A stretch of DNA of 64,000 nucleotides, taken from an uncultured Paracoccaceae bacterium. GTDB lineage: Bacteria; Pseudomonadota; Alphaproteobacteria; Rhodobacterales; Rhodobacteraceae. The notes under the pieces are model-generated. The model was not told the origin of the DNA, searched no databases, and saw nothing but the letters and a program-made list of their open reading frames with translations. Shown here in pieces: positions 7,373-15,861 of the stretch. The first letter of the stretch is position 1; each line of letters starts with the position of its first letter. Location of the stretch: the NCBI GenBank assembly GCA_947487205.1, contig CANKVU010000001.1, forward strand, positions 248,001 to 312,000, given 5' to 3'. The translations under genes and the position numbers were made by a program.

Positions 7373-10300
7373 GGGGCCCGCGCCCCCCGCGGCAGATGGC
7401 GGCCGCCGGCCCCCTGGGCGGGCTCCTGTCCTATTTCACGCGCCATCGCACGGCGGCCAACCTGCTCCTGCTCCTGCTGATCGTGCTGGGCCTGGCCGCC
7501 CTGCCCCGGATGCGGGCGCAGTTCTTCCCCGACGTGGTCTCGGACGAGATCGACGTCTCGGTGATCTGGGAGGGGGCCGGTGCCGCGGCGGTGGACGAGG
7601 CCGTCGTGGGCGTCCTGGAACCCGCCCTCCTCGCCGTCGAGGGCGTCGTCGAAAGCGAGAGCCGGGCCAGCGAGGGCCGGGCCGCCATCTCGCTCGAATT
7701 CGAGCCCGGCTGGGACATGGGCCGCGCCGCCACCGATGTCGAGGCGGCGATCGACGGCGCCAGCGACCTGCCCGAGGCCGCCGAGGACCCCGAGATCGGC
7801 CGCGGCGGCTGGCGCGACCAGGTGACCGACGTGGTGATCACCGGGCCGGTCGGTCCCGCGCAGCTGGGCCAGATCGCCGACGCCTTCGTGCGGGACCTGT
7901 TCCGCGCCGGCGTGACGCGCACGGTGATCCAGGGGGTCGCGGCGCCCGAGACGGTGGTCGAGGTGCCCTCCCTCGCGCTGGCGCGCCACGACCTGACCAT
8001 GGCCGATATCGCCGCCGCCATCGCGGCCGAGGCCGACACCGCGCCGGCGGGCGACATGGGCGGCACCGCGCGGGTCCGCGCCGGCAGCGAATCCCGCAGC
8101 CCCGACCGGATCGCGGCCATCGTCCTGCGCGCCCGCGCCGACGGGCCGCCCCTGACGGTGGGCGACGTGGCCCGGATCAGGGTCGCCGGTCCCGACCGGG
8201 TCCGGGCGTATTACGTCGGCGACGACCCGGCGGTGACGATCCAAGTGCAGCGTTCGGCGGCCGGCGACGCGCTGGAGATCCAGGCCGCCGTCGAAGCGGC
8301 CGCCGACCGGATGCGCCCCTCGCTGCCCCGGGGGGTGACGATCGACCTGGTCCGGGGGCGCGCCGAATACATCTCCGGCCGGTTGCAGATCCTGCTGGAG
8401 AACGGGGCCATGGGCCTCGCGCTGGTGGTCGGGCTGCTGTTCCTGTTCCTCAACGCCCGCATCGCCTTCTGGGTGGCGGCCGGGATTCCGGTGGCGATGA
8501 CGGCGGCCATCGCGCTCATGTACGCCGCCGGGCTCACCTTCAACATGATCTCGCTCTTCGCGCTGATCATCACGCTCGGCATCGTCGTCGACGACGCGAT
8601 CGTGGTGGGCGAGCACGCCGATTTCCGCGCCCGCCACCTGGGCGAGCCGCCCGTCGAGGCGGCCGAGGGCGCGGCGCGGCGCATGTTCGCGCCGGTCTTC
8701 TCCTCCACGATCACGACGGTCATCGCCTTCTTCGGGCTGACCGCGGTCGGCGGGGTCTTCGGCACGCTTATCGCCGACATCCCCTTCACGGTGATCGTGG
8801 TGCTGCTGGCCAGCCTGGTCGAATGTTTCCTGATCCTGCCCAATCACCTCTCGCACGCGCTGGCGCACACGGCGAAGGCGCATTGGTACGACCTGCCCTC
8901 CCGGCTGGTGAACCGCGGCTTCGGCCGGGTGCGGGAGCGGCTCTTCCGCCCGCTGATGCGGGGGGTCCTGCGGGCGCGCTATCCGGTGCTGGCCGGTGCC
9001 GTGCTGCTCCTGTCGGGGGTGGCGAGCCTGTTCGTCTCGGGCGAGGTGCAATGGCGGTTCTTCGATTCGCCCGAAGAGGGGTCGATCTCGGGCAATTTCG
9101 CGATGCAGGCCGGCGCCACCCGGGCCGATACCCGCGCCCAGCTGCAATCGATCCAGGACGCGACCGCCGACCTCGGCGCCCGCTACGCGGCCGAGCACGG
9201 GCGCGACCCCATCGCCTATGCCCTGGCCGAGATTGGCGGCACGGCCGGGCGCGGCCTGTCGGGGACCGAGAACACCGACCCGGACCTGCTCGGGGCCATC
9301 TCCATCGAACTGATCGACCCCGACCTGCGGCCCTATTCCAGCTTCGACGTGGTCGCCGAGCTACAGGAGGCGGTGCCCCGCCACCCCCGGCTGCAGGAGC
9401 TGAGCTTTCGCGGCTGGCGGTCCGGGCCGGGCGGCGACGCCATCGACGTGCGGATCTCGGGCGCCGAGACGGAGGTGCTGAAAGAGGCCGCCGAGGCGCT
9501 GAAATCGGAGCTGGCGGGGTTCGGCGAGGTCTCCGCGCTGGAGGACAGCCTCGCCTACGACAAGCAGGAGATCGTGCTCGAACTCTCGCCCCGCGGCGAG
9601 GCGCTGGGCTTCACCATCGACGGCATCGGGCGGATCCTGCGCGACCGCCTCTCGGGGATCGAGGCCGCGACCTACCCCGCCGGCACCCGGTCCGCCGCGA
9701 TCCGCGTGGAATTGCCCGAGGCGGAGATGACGGCCGACTTCCTCGACCGGGTGGTCCTGCCGACCGCGGGCGGCGGCTGGGCCGGGCTGGGCGATCTCGT
9801 CGAGATGCGCGTGGAGGAGGGATTCTCCACCGTACGGCGCGAGAACGGGGTGCGGCAGGTGGACGTGACCGGCGACCTCGACGATGCCGACCCCGCCCGC
9901 GCCAACGAGATCATGGCGATCCTGGCCGACGACATCCTGCCGCGTCTGGAGGAACGCTTCGCGGTCGGCACCGAGCTTGCCGGCCTGTCGGAGCAGGAGG
10001 ACGCGTTCCTCACCGACGCGCTGATCGGGTTCCTGCTGTGCCTGGTGGGCATCTACCTGACCCTGGCCTGGATCTTCGCCAGCTGGGGGCGGCCGCTGGT
10101 GGTCATGTCGGTCATCCCCTTCGGCCTCATCGGGGCGGTCTGGGGGCATTACGTCTGGGGCGTGGCGCTGTCGCTGTTCTCGGTGGTGGGCCTGATCGGC
10201 ATGACCGGGATCATCATCAACGATTCCATCGTCCTCGTCTCCACCGTCGACGAATATGCCGCGCGCCGCGGGCTGCGCCCCGCCATCGTCGATGCCGCCT

Positions 10301-10737
10301 GCGACCGGTTGCGCCCGGTCCTGCTGACCACGCTGACGACGGTCCTGGGCCTCGCGCCGCTCCTCTACGAAAGCTCCAGCCAGGCCCAGTTCCTCAAGCC
10401 GACGGTGATCACTTTGGTCTTCGGACTGGGCTTCGGGATGGTGCTGGTCCTGGTGCTGATCCCCGCCCTCCTCGCGGTGCAGACCGATATCGGCCGCGCC
10501 CTCGCGGCGATGCGCCGCGCTCTCCGGGCCCGGTCCGGTCCGGCGCGGATCGCGGCGCTCGTCTTCGCCGCCGGGGCGGTGGCGCTCTTCGCGGCGACCT
10601 TCGGGGCGGTGGCGCTCGGGGGCGCGGTGCCGCTCTGGGGCGCGACGGGGCCGGCGGGGGCCTTCGCCGCCTTCGCCCTGGGCCTCGGGCCGCTCGTCGT
10701 CCTCGCGCTCGGCTTCGCGTCCCTGGGCACCCGCTGA
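7369..10737 (+). CDS. RND family efflux pump permease with extra C-terminal membrane segments
   Basis: A 1122-residue inner-membrane proton-driven exporter of the AcrB superfamily. TM1 (A-N-L-L-L-L-L-L-I-V-L) begins near residue 25, followed by the first periplasmic porter domain, the central TM bundle with the conserved G-I-V-V-D-D-A-I-V-V-G-E relay motif (near 404), a second porter domain, and the closing TM bundle. After the usual end of the protein, about 90 more residues carry two or three further hydrophobic stretches (from I-A-A-L-V-F-A-A to the stop). Translationally coupled to the adaptor by ATGA overlap. No TolC-like outer-membrane gene is adjacent, so that component must come from elsewhere. 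Substrates unknown. Confidence 0.95.
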   Translation: MRGPRPPRQMAAAGPLGGLLSYFTRHRTAANLLLLLLIVLGLAALPRMRAQFFPDVVSDEIDVSVIWEGAGAAAVDEAVVGVLEPALLAVEGVVESESRASEGRAAISLEFEPGWDMGRAATDVEAAIDGASDLPEAAEDPEIGRGGWRDQVTDVVITGPVGPAQLGQIADAFVRDLFRAGVTRTVIQGVAAPETVVEVPSLALARHDLTMADIAAAIAAEADTAPAGDMGGTARVRAGSESRSPDRIAAIVLRARADGPPLTVGDVARIRVAGPDRVRAYYVGDDPAVTIQVQRSAAGDALEIQAAVEAAADRMRPSLPRGVTIDLVRGRAEYISGRLQILLENGAMGLALVVGLLFLFLNARIAFWVAAGIPVAMTAAIALMYAAGLTFNMISLFALIITLGIVVDDAIVVGEHADFRARHLGEPPVEAAEGAARRMFAPVFSSTITTVIAFFGLTAVGGVFGTLIADIPFTVIVVLLASLVECFLILPNHLSHALAHTAKAHWYDLPSRLVNRGFGRVRERLFRPLMRGVLRARYPVLAGAVLLLSGVASLFVSGEVQWRFFDSPEEGSISGNFAMQAGATRADTRAQLQSIQDATADLGARYAAEHGRDPIAYALAEIGGTAGRGLSGTENTDPDLLGAISIELIDPDLRPYSSFDVVAELQEAVPRHPRLQELSFRGWRSGPGGDAIDVRISGAETEVLKEAAEALKSELAGFGEVSALEDSLAYDKQEIVLELSPRGEALGFTIDGIGRILRDRLSGIEAATYPAGTRSAAIRVELPEAEMTADFLDRVVLPTAGGGWAGLGDLVEMRVEEGFSTVRRENGVRQVDVTGDLDDADPARANEIMAILADDILPRLEERFAVGTELAGLSEQEDAFLTDALIGFLLCLVGIYLTLAWIFASWGRPLVVMSVIPFGLIGAVWGHYVWGVALSLFSVVGLIGMTGIIINDSIVLVSTVDEYAARRGLRPAIVDAACDRLRPVLLTTLTTVLGLAPLLYESSSQAQFLKPTVITLVFGLGFGMVLVLVLIPALLAVQTDIGRALAAMRRALRARSGPARIAALVFAAGAVALFAATFGAVALGGAVPLWGATGPAGAFAAFALGLGPLVVLALGFASLGTR

Positions 10738-10761
10738 TCGGGACCCGCCGCCCACGAGGAG

Positions 10762-10791
10762 TTGCGCGCAGTGCAGCGGCGAAATTATTAT
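10762..10791 (+). promoter_or_regulatory. Candidate sigma-70-type promoter for the ribbon-helix-helix gene
   Basis: TTGCGC (10762-10767) and TATTAT (10786-10791) are separated by 18 bases, in an A+T-rich island unusual for this DNA. The -10 matches TATAAT at five of six positions, the -35 only in its TTG. It lies 50 bases before the ATG of the ribbon-helix-helix gene and after the RND pump gene. Confidence 0.45.
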
Positions 10792-10840
10792 GTTGCCCAT
10801 GCGACCCGGCATCCCGGCCGGGAGAGGAGGAGCGAGCCCC

Positions 10841-11131
10841 ATGTGCAGTATCTATTCCCGCCAGGACCCGGACCGCTACGCGCTGACCACGCGCAGCCTC
10901 CGGATCGACGGCTACTCGACCAGCATCCGGTTGGAGAACGCCTTCTGGGCGGTGCTCGACCGCATGGCCGAGAGCGAGGGCCGCACGCTGAGCGACCTGA
11001 TCGCGCGGCTCCATTCCGAGGTCGCCGCCAGCCGCGACGGGCCGGTGAACTTCACCTCGATCCTGCGCGCCTCCTGCCTCATCTTCCTCGAGACCCCCGA
11101 CCAAGGTCGCATGGCCTCGGCGGCGGCGTAG
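10841..11131 (+). CDS. Ribbon-helix-helix domain protein
   Basis: A 96-residue protein with a short N-terminal lead and a compact domain: a beta-strand Y-S-T-S-I-R-L-E followed by two helices (N-A-F-W-A-V-L-D-R-M-A-E and T-L-S-D-L-I-A-R-L-H-S-E-V). This pattern matches the RHH_4 type of ribbon-helix-helix proteins, putative DNA-binding regulators common in alphaproteobacteria. ATG 10841 has a good ribosome binding site (GGGAGAGGAGG) and a candidate promoter upstream, so it is probably its own transcription unit. The target is unknown; no toxin or other partner is adjacent. Confidence 0.87.
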   Translation: MCSIYSRQDPDRYALTTRSLRIDGYSTSIRLENAFWAVLDRMAESEGRTLSDLIARLHSEVAASRDGPVNFTSILRASCLIFLETPDQGRMASAAA

Positions 11132-11201
11132 TAACCCGCTACCACCAAATCCCCCACGGATGCGCCATGCTCCCCCGACCACCACGGCAACGGGAGACGA
11201 C

Positions 11202-11597
11202 ATGGCGAAGATGATCCACTCCATGATCCGGGTCCTCGACGAGGAGCGGTCGGTCGAGTTCTACCGGACCGCCTTCGGGCTGGAGATCGCGGACCGGCTG
11301 GATTTCAACGAGTTCACCCTGGTCTACCTGTCGAACGCCGAGACCGCGTTCGAGCTGGAACTGACCGTCAACAAGGGCCGCGCGGCGCCGTACGACCTGG
11401 GCGACGGCTATGGCCACCTCGCCGTCTCCGTCGCGGATCTCGACGCGGAGCATGCCCGCCTGACGGAGGCGGGCCACGCGCCCCGCAAGATCGTGGAATT
11501 CGCCCCCGCCGGCGAGCTGGTGGGCCGCTTCTTCTTCATCGCCGACCCGGACGGCTACCAGATCGAGGTTCTGGAGCGCTCGGGCCGGTTCACGTGA
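11202..11597 (+). CDS. gloA: Lactoylglutathione lyase (glyoxalase I family)
   Basis: A 131-residue vicinal-oxygen-chelate protein with two beta-alpha-beta-beta-beta units. The N-terminal H-S-M-I-R-V-L-D-E-E-R-S-V-E-F-Y-R-T-A-F-G-L signature supplies a metal His, the centre has Y-G-H-L-A-V-S-V, and the C-terminal F-I-A-D-P-D-G-Y-Q-I-E-V-L-E supplies a metal Glu, as in glyoxalase I enzymes that convert the methylglyoxal-glutathione adduct to lactoylglutathione. ATG 11202 follows GGGAGACGAC. A strong hairpin begins three bases after the stop. Assignment to glyoxalase I rather than another family member is likely but not certain. Confidence 0.88.
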   Translation: MAKMIHSMIRVLDEERSVEFYRTAFGLEIADRLDFNEFTLVYLSNAETAFELELTVNKGRAAPYDLGDGYGHLAVSVADLDAEHARLTEAGHAPRKIVEFAPAGELVGRFFFIADPDGYQIEVLERSGRFT

Positions 11598-11600
11598 GCC

Positions 11601-11628
11601 GCCGGCCCCGCGGGGAGGCGGGGTCGGC
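11601..11628 (+). terminator. Hairpin after gloA
   Basis: Arms GCCGGCCCCGC (11601-11611) and GCGGGGTCGGC (11618-11628) form an 11-base-pair stem with one G-U pair and a GGGGAG loop. No T-run follows. It ends directly against an in-frame ATG (11629) of the next gene, which makes that ATG a poor start and favours the TTG at 11653 instead. Confidence 0.5.
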
Positions 11629-11652
11629 ATGCCAGCAAGGGAGGATACCGCC

Positions 11653-12180
11653 TTGGCACAGGGGAGAACGGCGCTCAGGGGACTGACCCGGCGCCAGCTA
11701 TTGTCGGGCGCGACCGCGATGGGCGCGTTCGTGATCGGATCGGGCTACGTCACCGGCGCCCGGGCCGACTGGGCGACCGAGATGCGCGCGCTGAAGCCCG
11801 AGAGCTTCGCCGCACTGGTGCAGATGGCGCGCGACATCTATCCCCACGACCGCGTGCCCGACGCGAACTACGTCGCCGCGGTCAAAGAGTACGACACCCA
11901 GGACAAGGCCGAGATGGCCGAGGCCGGGATCGCCGATCTGAACATTCGCGCGCGCGAGGCGAAGGGCGAGGATTACCTCGACATCGGGTGGGAACGCGAC
12001 CGCGTCGACGTGCTCCGCGCCATGGAGGGGGAGACGTTCTTCCAGACCGTTCGCGGCGGCCTCGTCACCGGCTTGTACAATCAGAAAGCGATCTGGCCGA
12101 TCTTCGGCTACGAGGGCGAGTCCTATTCGAAGGGCGGCTACATCGAGCGCGGCTTCGACGACATCGCGTGGATCGGCTGA
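11653..12180 (+). CDS. Tat-exported small subunit of a GMC-type dehydrogenase (gluconate 2-dehydrogenase subunit 3-like)
   Basis: A 175-residue protein whose N-terminus is a twin-arginine signal: T-R-R-Q-L-L-S-G followed by a hydrophobic stretch and a cleavage region near A-R-A-D. The mature part begins with W-A-T-E-M and contains A-R-D-I-Y-P-H-D, typical of the small subunits that accompany membrane-bound gluconate, sorbitol or glucose dehydrogenases. In those systems the signal-less flavoprotein is carried through the Tat system by this subunit. Start taken as TTG 11653, eight bases after AAGGGAGG; the alternative ATG 11629 abuts a strong hairpin. The flavoprotein gene starts 13 bases downstream. 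Confidence 0.85.
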   Translation: MAQGRTALRGLTRRQLLSGATAMGAFVIGSGYVTGARADWATEMRALKPESFAALVQMARDIYPHDRVPDANYVAAVKEYDTQDKAEMAEAGIADLNIRAREAKGEDYLDIGWERDRVDVLRAMEGETFFQTVRGGLVTGLYNQKAIWPIFGYEGESYSKGGYIERGFDDIAWIG

Positions 12181-12193
12181 GGGAGGACGGGAC

Positions 12194-13762
12194 ATGGCTG
12201 CACCTTTTGCACAGGACGACGACAGCGTCGTCGTCATCATCGGCACCGGCGCGGGCGGGGGCGTCCTCGCCAACGAACTGGCCCAGAAGGGCGTGAGCGT
12301 CGTCGCGCTGGAGGCCGGCGGGCGCTACCTGCCCGAGGATTACGTCAACGACGAATGGGAGAGCTTCGGCCAGTTGGCCTGGACCGATCCCCGCACCACC
12401 AGCGGCGACTGGCGCGTGGCGAAGGACTTCTCCGGCCTGCCCGCCTGGATCGTCAAGGCGGTGGGCGGCACAACCACGCACTGGGCCGGCGCCTCGCTGC
12501 GCTTCCAGCCCCACGAATGGAAGGCGCGCACGACCTACGGCGAGGTCGACGGCGCCAACCTTCTCGACTGGCCCCTCGACGCGGACGAGATGGCGCCCTG
12601 GTACGAGAAGGCCGAGGAGAAGCTGAAGGTCACGCGGACCGACGGCCGCAAGGGCCTGCCCGGCTCCAACAACTTCAAGGTGTTCGAGGCCGGCGCCCGG
12701 AACCTCGGCTACAAGGAGGTCCATACCGGGCGGATGGCGATCAACACCGACTGGTACGACGACCGGATGCCCTGCCAGCAGACCGGGTTCTGCTTCCAGG
12801 GCTGCAAGTGGGGCGCCAAGTGGTCCTCGGCCTATACCGACATTCCCGCCGGCGAGGCCACCGGCAACCTGGAGGTGCGGGCCAAGGCCCACGCGGCGCG
12901 GATCCTGCACGACGATTCCGGCCGCGTCACGGGCGTGGAATATTTCGACGAGAACGGCGATCTGCACATGCAGAAAGCCCGCATCGTCGCGGTCGCCGGC
13001 AACTCGTTCGAAAGCCCGCGCCTCCTGCTGAACTCGGCCTCGTCGATGTTTCCCGACGGGCTCGCCAATTCCTCCGGGCAGGTGGGGCGCAACTACATGC
13101 GGCACCTGACGGGATCGGTCTACGGCATCTTCGACAAGCCGGTGCACATGTATCGCGGCACCACCATGGCCGGGATCATGCAGGACGAGGCCAGGCACGA
13201 TCCCGCGCGCGGCTTCGTCGGCGGGTTCGAACTCGAGACGCTGTCCCTCGGCCTGCCGTTCATGGCCGCCTTCCTCGATCCCGGGGCCTGGGGGCGCGAA
13301 TTCACCTCGGCGCTCGACCAGTACCCGAACATGGCCGGCATGTGGATCGTCGGCGAGGACATGCCCCAGGAGGCGAACCGAGTCACCCTGTCCGAGACCG
13401 AGGACCAGTGGGGGCTCAAGGTCGCCAACGTGCATTACAGCGACCACCAGAACGACCGGGCGATGCGCGACTATGCCTACGACGTGGGGTCGCGGATGTA
13501 CGACTCGCTCGGCGCCACGCGGACCCTGCCGACCCCGCCCTATCCCTCGACCCACAACCTCGGGACGAACCGGATGTCCGAGCGGGCCGAGGACGGCGTG
13601 GTCGACCGGAACGGGCGCACCCACGACGTGCCCAACCTCTTCGTCTCAGACGGGTCGCAATTCACCACTGGGGCGGCCGAGAACCCGACGCTGACCATCG
13701 TCGCCCTGGCGATCCGGCAGGCCGACCACATCGCGCGCGAGATGTCGGCCGGCAGCCTCTGA
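12194..13762 (+). CDS. GMC family FAD-dependent oxidoreductase, catalytic subunit
   Basis: A 522-residue flavoprotein. The FAD-binding Rossmann motif G-T-G-A-G-G-G is at residues 17-23, and the C-terminal catalytic pair is visible as His454 (H-N-L-G-T-N-R-M) and Asn497 (E-N-P-T-L-T). There is no signal peptide; export would be by piggyback on the Tat subunit upstream. Cys194, Cys200 and Cys204 form a C-x5-C-x3-C pattern like that which holds a [3Fe-4S] cluster in FAD-dependent glucose dehydrogenase, so electrons probably leave through a cluster to a cytochrome. No cytochrome c subunit gene follows here. The substrate, a sugar or other alcohol, cannot be told from sequence. Confidence 0.92.
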   Translation: MAAPFAQDDDSVVVIIGTGAGGGVLANELAQKGVSVVALEAGGRYLPEDYVNDEWESFGQLAWTDPRTTSGDWRVAKDFSGLPAWIVKAVGGTTTHWAGASLRFQPHEWKARTTYGEVDGANLLDWPLDADEMAPWYEKAEEKLKVTRTDGRKGLPGSNNFKVFEAGARNLGYKEVHTGRMAINTDWYDDRMPCQQTGFCFQGCKWGAKWSSAYTDIPAGEATGNLEVRAKAHAARILHDDSGRVTGVEYFDENGDLHMQKARIVAVAGNSFESPRLLLNSASSMFPDGLANSSGQVGRNYMRHLTGSVYGIFDKPVHMYRGTTMAGIMQDEARHDPARGFVGGFELETLSLGLPFMAAFLDPGAWGREFTSALDQYPNMAGMWIVGEDMPQEANRVTLSETEDQWGLKVANVHYSDHQNDRAMRDYAYDVGSRMYDSLGATRTLPTPPYPSTHNLGTNRMSERAEDGVVDRNGRTHDVPNLFVSDGSQFTTGAAENPTLTIVALAIRQADHIAREMSAGSL

Positions 13763-13799
13763 GGTCGCCGCCGGGCGGCGGGAACGCGACCTTCGGTCC

Positions 13800-13828
13800 G
13801 GGGACGGCGGGCGTTGTCCCGCCGCCCC
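13800..13828 (+). terminator. Hairpin after the GMC dehydrogenase gene
   Basis: CGGCGGG (13805-13811) and CCCGCCG (13818-13824) form a perfect seven-base-pair stem with a CGTTGT loop; GGGG upstream and CCCC downstream can extend it past one unpaired A. No T-run follows. It lies in the 85-base space before the PhoD-like gene. Confidence 0.4.
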
Positions 13829-13847
13829 CGGCGCATAGGTATGGCCG

Positions 13848-15266
13848 ATGACGCACCCCGCCCCCCCGACCGGACCGATGCTGTTCCTGCGCGCCGTCGA
13901 CGACGACGGCATCCGGGTGGCGCTGACCTGCCTGCGCCCCGAAGGCGCCCCGCCACCCGACATCTCGACCGACGGCGGCGCCGTGACGCCCGAGGCGCTG
14001 GTCACGCGGGCCGGCGCGACGCTGTGGCGGGCCGATCTGCGGCTGACGGGCGGCACCGCGCGCTATGCCTGCGACGGCGCGTCCTTCGAGGTGGCGACCG
14101 ACATGGAAGGCGACATGACCATCGCCTTCGTCTCCTGCAACGGCCAGGAGCACGGCGATCTCGACCGCCCGCCGGCGGACCGCAACGCGCTCTGGGCGGA
14201 CCTCGCCCGCCGGATCGCCGCCGAGCCGGTCCACCTGATCCTGCATGGCGGCGACCAGCTCTATGCCGACGAGGTGACGCAGGCCCACCCGCTCTCGCGC
14301 GACTGGCCGGACGACGTGCCCGACCGCCTCTCCGAGGCGCAGGCGCGGGACCTGCGCGCCGCGCTCGACGACGAGTTCTTCCGCCGCTACGCCACCCAAT
14401 GGGCGCAGGACGATTACGCCGCCGCGGTGGCGCGGGCGCCCTCTCTGTGCATGTGGGACGACCACGACATCTGCGACGGCTGGGGGTCGCTGCGCCGCCA
14501 CGCCCAGCACAGCGACGTGGCCCGCGTCCTCTTCGCCGCGGCGCGCGAGGCGTTCCTGCTCTTCCAGTTCGGCTGCCGCCCCGACGAACGTCCCGGCATC
14601 TGCCTGGGGGCCGGGCCGCACCTGTCGTGGCGCGTCGACCTGCCCGGGGTCAGCGTCATCGCGCCCGACCTGCGCTCGACCCGCACCAAGCGCGACGTGA
14701 TGGACGACCGCACCTGGACCGATCTCGAAGCCGGCATGGCCGGGGCGGCCGAACGGACCTTCGTCGTCTCCACCGTGCCGGCGCTGGGGCCGCGGCTGTC
14801 GCTGGTGGAACGGGCGATGAAGCTGACCCGCCGGATGGAGAATTACGAGGACGACCTGCGCGACCAGTGGCAGAGCTATGCCCACCGCGACGAATGGCGC
14901 CGGTTCCTGACCCGGCTGATGGCGCTGCACGACCGTGACGGCCATGCCGTCACCGTCCTGTCCGGAGAGATCCACCTCGCCATGCGCGCCACGATGCGGA
15001 CCGCGCGGTCCGAGATCCACCAGCTCGTCGCCTCGGGGATCACCCATCCCGCGCCGCCGCAGGCTCTGGCCGCCGGGTTGAGCCTGCTGTCGCGGCTGGG
15101 CGAGGCGCCGCTCAAGGGCCACCCGATCCGGATGCACCCCCTGCCCGGCCAGACCCGACCCTACACCGCCGAGCGGAACTATCTGGTCCTGCGCCGGCGC
15201 GCGCGAACCTGGTCGGCCTCCTGGCGGCTCGAGGACAGCGGTGCGACCGACGGCCTCGCCCTCTGA
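13848..15266 (+). CDS. PhoD-like metallophosphatase without export signal
   Basis: A 472-residue protein of the alkaline phosphatase D family. The metallophosphatase core starts near residue 90 with I-A-F-V-S-C-N-G; L-I-L-H-G-G-D-Q-L-Y-A-D-E and M-W-D-D-H-D-I-C-D-G-W-G supply metal ligands, and V-T-V-L-S-G-E-I-H-L-A lies toward the end. Classical PhoD is Tat-exported; here the N-terminus (M-T-H-P-A-P-P-T-G-P) is neither a Tat nor a Sec signal, so it is probably cytoplasmic. Substrate unknown. It lies between the GMC dehydrogenase and the PaoABC-type operon, on the same strand, but is separated from both by short gaps. Confidence 0.9.
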   Translation: MTHPAPPTGPMLFLRAVDDDGIRVALTCLRPEGAPPPDISTDGGAVTPEALVTRAGATLWRADLRLTGGTARYACDGASFEVATDMEGDMTIAFVSCNGQEHGDLDRPPADRNALWADLARRIAAEPVHLILHGGDQLYADEVTQAHPLSRDWPDDVPDRLSEAQARDLRAALDDEFFRRYATQWAQDDYAAAVARAPSLCMWDDHDICDGWGSLRRHAQHSDVARVLFAAAREAFLLFQFGCRPDERPGICLGAGPHLSWRVDLPGVSVIAPDLRSTRTKRDVMDDRTWTDLEAGMAGAAERTFVVSTVPALGPRLSLVERAMKLTRRMENYEDDLRDQWQSYAHRDEWRRFLTRLMALHDRDGHAVTVLSGEIHLAMRATMRTARSEIHQLVASGITHPAPPQALAAGLSLLSRLGEAPLKGHPIRMHPLPGQTRPYTAERNYLVLRRRARTWSASWRLEDSGATDGLAL

Positions 15267-15274
15267 AAGGTTTT

Positions 15275-15299
15275 GGAACAAAGTCCTCCGCGCTCTATT
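15275..15299 (+). promoter_or_regulatory. Candidate promoter before the PaoABC-type operon, stress-sigma-like -35 element
   Basis: GGAAC at 15275-15279 matches the -35 element of EcfG-type general stress promoters of alphaproteobacteria. Sixteen bases later lies TATT rather than the expected CGTT, so the match is only partial. It is 31 bases before the ATG of the first subunit gene. Confidence 0.25.
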
Positions 15300-15330
15300 T
15301 CCCCGGCACAAGCAAGCATTGGGGCTAGCC

Positions 15331-15861
15331 ATGAAAATCACACTCTCCGTCAACGGCGAGGGTCGATCTCTCGACGTCGACCCGAGGACGTCGCTGCTCG
15401 ACGCGCTTCGCGACCATCTCGACCTCACCGGTTCCAAGAAGGGATGCGACCACGGGCAGTGCGGCGCCTGCACGGCGCTGGTGAACGGACGGCGGATCAA
15501 TTCCTGCCTGACGCTCGCCGTGATGCACGAGGGCGACGAGATCACGACGATCGAGGGCCTGGGCGAACCCGGCGCCCTGTCGCCCCTGCAAAAGGCGTTC
15601 GTGCGCCATGACGGCTACCAGTGCGGCTATTGCACGCCCGGCCAGATCGTGTCGGCCAAGGGCATGATCGCCGAATTCTCCAATGGCTGGCCCTCCCACG
15701 TCTCCGAGGATCTGGAGGCGGTTCCAGACTTCTCCGAGGCCGAGATCAAGGAACGCATGAGCGGCAACCTGTGCCGCTGCTCCGCCTATCCGGGCATCTG
15801 CGCCGCGATTCGCGACGCCGCGCCCGACGAGGGACTGGGCGAACGGGAGGCCGCGGAATGA
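15331..15861 (+). CDS. Aldehyde oxidoreductase-type [2Fe-2S] subunit (PaoA/YagT-like)
   Basis: A 176-residue iron-sulfur subunit of a molybdenum hydroxylase. The plant-type [2Fe-2S] cluster is held by Cys39, Cys44, Cys47 and Cys59, and the second cluster by Cys98, Cys101, Cys148 and Cys150 (C-G-Y-C and C-R-C). The acidic insert between C-G-Y-C and C-R-C ([10 protein letters not shown]) is typical of PaoA. E. coli PaoA carries a Tat signal, but here the protein starts directly at M-K-I-T-L-S-V-N-G, so the complex should stay in the cytoplasm. ATG 15331 was chosen because the fold begins there; the frame is open further upstream. Overlaps the next gene by ATGA. Confidence 0.92.
   Translation: MKITLSVNGEGRSLDVDPRTSLLDALRDHLDLTGSKKGCDHGQCGACTALVNGRRINSCLTLAVMHEGDEITTIEGLGEPGALSPLQKAFVRHDGYQCGYCTPGQIVSAKGMIAEFSNGWPSHVSEDLEAVPDFSEAEIKERMSGNLCRCSAYPGICAAIRDAAPDEGLGEREAAE

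Noticed and set aside
6724-9198. An 824-codon frame antisense to the RND pump
   Set aside because: No domain features, biased composition, and the opposite strand encodes a complete RND pump.
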